From NCBI GenBank assembly GCA_937896115.1, contig CALBLB010000290.1, positions 1-8,893 on the forward strand: 8,893 bases of DNA. The letters are read 5' to 3'. The notes under the pieces are model-generated. The model saw only the letters and a list, made by a program, of their open reading frames with translations, did no database searches and was not told the DNA's origin. Position numbers and translations under genes: made by a program. This DNA is from an uncultured Succinatimonas sp. (GTDB taxonomy: Bacteria; Pseudomonadota; Gammaproteobacteria; Enterobacterales; Succinivibrionaceae). This document shows positions 6,604-8,893 of the stretch, piece after piece (position 1 is the first letter of the stretch; each line of letters starts with the position of its first letter).

Positions 6604-7722
6604 TTAATTACCGCTTAGCGCCATATACAAAAGCATCAGATCTTTAAACCTGGTCGGATCAAGCCCGCTCAGTTGTTTTACCGCTTCAAAACGTTTTTGA
6701 ATGGTGTTGCGGTGGACTCCCAGTTTTTCGGCAGTACGCGAGACTTCCTGATCCTCTGCAATGTAAGTTTTGACGGTTTCAATAAGTTTGTCGCCTTGAG
6801 ATGATGCATCAAAGACGGAGCGTATGGAGTTGAAAAGATCAGGAGCAGGCAGTTCACTCAATATGTATGAGGACAGGTACTCAGGATCGTCGAGATCGTA
6901 TACCGCTACCTTGTCTTCAAGCGGGTTGGCAGGATCTGCAGTTAAGGCTTTGATCCCGAAACGTACCAAAGAGATCAGCAACTTAAACGATGTCAGATTG
7001 CAACCTATGTTTTCAAAACGACCCACGCGAATATGGACGTCATTGTCATAAGCAGAGTCGTTTAAAAGTTCCTGCTGTTTGGCAAAGGCGCTTAACGAGT
7101 CGTTTAAAACGATGAAAACATTTGGTTTTAAAACAATGATATCGGATGAATCGGACAGCTTTCTTATCTTTTGGATAAGCTCAAAGATTGCGGCGTGGTA
7201 GTTAGGAGCCCTTTGCATCACCACGAGATATAGGTATTTGGGCAAAGGGATGATCGATGACAGCTCCGCTTCTTTTGAACTGTCTATGGTTTTATCTGCA
7301 TTGGGATCCATTACCAGCGATGCAAATTCCATATCACGCATGCTGGCTTTCCAATTGTTGGCTTCATTGCTCAAAGCCTGATTGATGAGCAGCTCTGCGG
7401 TAAGAAAGGCCAGTTCGGCATAGCGGGCTATCTCATTGGGATTGCCGGTGACTCCCAAAACCATCTGAACCTGCCCATCAACGATGATGGGCTGATTGAT
7501 GCCGGGAGCCACGCCTTTGAAGAGATTGGCATCCTCAGGATAAATGTTGATGCGTTTTTTATCCAAGGCCGCCTTACGACCGGCCTCATGAATCTTCCCG
7601 ATGCGGGATTTGTCTCCCGACGCGAAGATCACACCGTTAGGAAGTATGACATTTACATTGTGAAAGATGATTTTCATCGATCTTTGCACAATCTGATCAG
7701 CAATTTCCTGAGATAAAAGAAT
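6604..7722 (-). CDS. cdaR: CdaR-family sugar-diacid-responsive transcriptional regulator (probable ATT start)
   Basis: This is a DNA-binding regulator of the CdaR/SdaR family, which in E. coli activates glucarate, galactarate and glycerate genes. An N-terminal diacid recognition domain (about 1-140 of 372) contains the family pattern MKII...N-x-N-V...SGD-x-x-R-I-G-x-x-HE. The C-terminus carries a PucR-type helix-turn-helix (about 327-356) with TAEKLGVHRNTIQKRF. A GTG at 7689 would give 361 residues but has no ribosome binding site at a usable distance and would cut off a conserved helix. In frame upstream lie the residues LLSQEIADQIVQRSMKII, which match the family N-terminus. They are preceded by ATT (7722-7720) exactly 7 bases after AAGGAG (7735-7730), and an in-frame stop lies just beyond. 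I therefore place the start at ATT, giving 372 residues against 385 for E. coli CdaR. The gene is the downstream partner of the glycerate kinase in one operon. Confidence 0.9.
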   Translation of the reverse strand: MLLSQEIADQIVQRSMKIIFHNVNVILPNGVIFASGDKSRIGKIHEAGRKAALDKKRINIYPEDANLFKGVAPGINQPIIVDGQVQMVLGVTGNPNEIARYAELAFLTAELLINQALSNEANNWKASMRDMEFASLVMDPNADKTIDSSKEAELSSIIPLPKYLYLVVMQRAPNYHAAIFELIQKIRKLSDSSDIIVLKPNVFIVLNDSLSAFAKQQELLNDSAYDNDVHIRVGRFENIGCNLTSFKLLISLVRFGIKALTADPANPLEDKVAVYDLDDPEYLSSYILSELPAPDLFNSIRSVFDASSQGDKLIETVKTYIAEDQEVSRTAEKLGVHRNTIQKRFEAVKQLSGLDPTRFKDLMLLYMALSGN

Positions 7723-7729
7723 TTTAAAA

Positions 7730-7735
7730 CTCCTT
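7730..7735 (-). promoter_or_regulatory. Ribosome binding site that decides the cdaR start
   Basis: On the - strand this reads AAGGAG, a near-perfect Shine-Dalgarno sequence. Seven bases later comes the in-frame ATT codon at 7722-7720. The GTG at 7689 is more than 35 bases away. No ATG, GTG or TTG lies at the proper distance in the regulator's frame. Confidence 0.75.
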
Positions 7736-7754
7736 TGATGTAATGTTTACATCA
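7736..7754. promoter_or_regulatory. Palindrome between glycerate kinase and cdaR
   Basis: TGATGTAA, a TGT spacer and TTACATCA form a perfect inverted repeat with 8-base arms. Read on the - strand it begins with the TGA stop of the glycerate kinase gene and ends at the base just before the AAGGAG ribosome binding site of cdaR. It could be a protein operator or an mRNA hairpin affecting cdaR translation. I cannot assign it to a known regulator. Confidence 0.45.
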
Positions 7755-8893
7755 TTTCAGGCAGTATACCCTTATGGTATTTTCTGCCGTTTTCTCAATA
7801 AGCTTTTCAGCATTCTTGATGGAATGCTCAAGAGTCATAGGACCGTCACAGATTGAGAACATAGCCTGAATATTGCAATTATATAAGGCTTTGGCATCAT
7901 CAGTGTGTGAGCCGCAGATGGCTATTGCCGGTATACCCTGTTTTTGTGCGCGCATCGATACGCCCACCGGAGCTTTGCCGTTGATGCTCTGACCGTCCAT
8001 GCGACCTTCACCGACTATGACTAAGTTGCTTCCTTTTAACTTCTCGTCAAATTTTAAAAGATCAAGGACGGTATCTATTCCTGATTGCAATTTGGCGTTG
8101 CAGAAGAACATGAGCGCAGCTCCCATACCGCCCGCAGCGCCTGCACCTGCGATATCGGCACAGTCTTTGTGGAAGTAATCGGTAAGCACTTTTGCGTAGT
8201 TTTTCATGCCGTTTTCAAGTTCTTGCAACACCTCAGGAGAAGCCCCTTTTTGCTTTCCGAAGATATAAGTTGCGCCGTTTTCCCCCAAAAGCGGATTGGT
8301 AACGTCGCAGGTACCGATAAAGTCTGAGGAAAGCACATCCTGATTGAAATCGGACATGTCGACAAAGGCTATTTTGGCAAGATCTTTACTCTTGATGGGG
8401 GAAGGGAGCAATGCATGATCTTTGTCATAGAACTTTGCTCCCAAAGCTTGGGCAAATCCGGCACCTCCGTCGTTGGTGGCAGAGCCGCCCAAACCTATCT
8501 TAAAGAAACGTATGCCGTGTTGTAATGCATAAGCAACGGTTTGTCCCAAGCCGTAGGTAGTAGTTTCCCTTGCATCAAGCTTTGCGCGATCATATTTCCA
8601 GATCCCACAGCTTTGTGCCATTTCCAGCACGGCGCTGTGGGTATTGCTCATGAAAGCGCATGAAGTCTTTTCACCGTAGGCGCCGGTAACTTCTAAAGTA
8701 TTTTTTTTGAAATTATCAAGAGACAGGGGCTGCTCGAGCGCTTCGATAAGTCCTTCACCGCCGTCGGAAATCGGCAGATTCAAAACTTCTGCATCGGCTC
8801 TTACGTTTAATATGCCTTTTTTAATGGCTTCACCTGCTTCAAAAGCGGAGCAACTGCCTTTGAAGGAGTCCATGGCAACTACCACTTTCAGTT
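7752..8893 (-). CDS. garK: Glycerate kinase, type 1 (GarK/GlxK family); 5' end at or beyond the window edge
   Basis: This cytoplasmic kinase phosphorylates D-glycerate with ATP; the E. coli GarK/GlxK relatives make 2-phosphoglycerate, linking glucarate, galactarate and glyoxylate breakdown to lower glycolysis. Numbered from the GTG at 8885, the 377 residues show VVAMDSFKGS near the start, ISDGGEG (39-45), GLGGSATNDGGAG (131-143), CDVTNPLLGENGA (193-205), GAGAAGGMG (247-255) and GEGRMDGQSINGKAP (292-306), all family signatures in order. Length is close to the usual 380 or so. The family begins M-K-[IV]-V-[IV]-A; here the frame reads CTG-AAA-GTG-GTA-GTT up to the edge, so translation starts at the CTG (8891-8889) or further right, and GTG 8885 is probably internal. 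I cannot separate GarK from GlxK by eye; the symbol rests on the cdaR neighbour. The stop is 29 bases before the probable cdaR start. Confidence 0.92.
   Translation of the reverse strand, partial: LKVVVAMDSFKGSCSAFEAGEAIKKGILNVRADAEVLNLPISDGGEGLIEALEQPLSLDNFKKNTLEVTGAYGEKTSCAFMSNTHSAVLEMAQSCGIWKYDRAKLDARETTTYGLGQTVAYALQHGIRFFKIGLGGSATNDGGAGFAQALGAKFYDKDHALLPSPIKSKDLAKIAFVDMSDFNQDVLSSDFIGTCDVTNPLLGENGATYIFGKQKGASPEVLQELENGMKNYAKVLTDYFHKDCADIAGAGAAGGMGAALMFFCNAKLQSGIDTVLDLLKFDEKLKGSNLVIVGEGRMDGQSINGKAPVGVSMRAQKQGIPAIAICGSHTDDAKALYNCNIQAMFSICDGPMTLEHSIKNAEKLIEKTAENTIRVYCLK

Overview
This window carries a complete type I restriction-modification locus on the + strand, followed by a convergent two-gene glycerate metabolism and regulation operon on the - strand. 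The protein families point to a Gammaproteobacterium: an EcoKI/EcoEI-like HsdR and HsdM, a CdaR-type sugar-diacid regulator, and a GarK/GlxK-type glycerate kinase. Coding DNA is roughly 45-50% G+C in the rows I counted, and the non-coding leader is about 28%. A host-associated anaerobe such as a member of the Succinivibrionaceae is possible, but that is a guess and nothing here fixes the genus.

Layout. Positions 1-467 are an AT-rich stretch with no convincing gene and one long imperfect inverted repeat. hsdR (468-3821), hsdM (3818-5227) and hsdS (5224-6546) follow, each joined to the next by a 4-base ATGA stop/start overlap, so they almost certainly form one translationally coupled transcript. 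A perfect 10-bp hairpin sits 7 bases after hsdS, in the gap between the convergent transcription units. A cdaR-like gene (read leftward from about 7722 to 6604) and a glycerate kinase gene (read leftward from the right edge to 7752) follow. The kinase is upstream of the regulator, and 29 bases separate its stop from the probable regulator start.

How the genes work together. HsdS, through two target recognition domains, picks a bipartite DNA site. HsdM with HsdS methylates adenine in that site. HsdR adds the nuclease and the DNA-translocating motor that cut unmethylated DNA. HsdR also has an N-terminal DUF4145/HEPN-like domain that keeps an Rx4H motif. HsdS is an exact circular permutation of two half-repeats, and both recognition domains are about 33% G+C, as expected for specificity modules that are exchanged between strains. 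The kinase makes phosphoglycerate from glycerate, an end product of glucarate/galactarate breakdown, and the CdaR-like protein probably senses sugar diacids or glycerate and controls such genes.

I see no undescribed system. The observations most worth checking are the apparent ATT start codon of the cdaR-like gene, the palindrome that abuts its ribosome binding site, the HEPN-like motif in HsdR, and the exact circular symmetry of HsdS.
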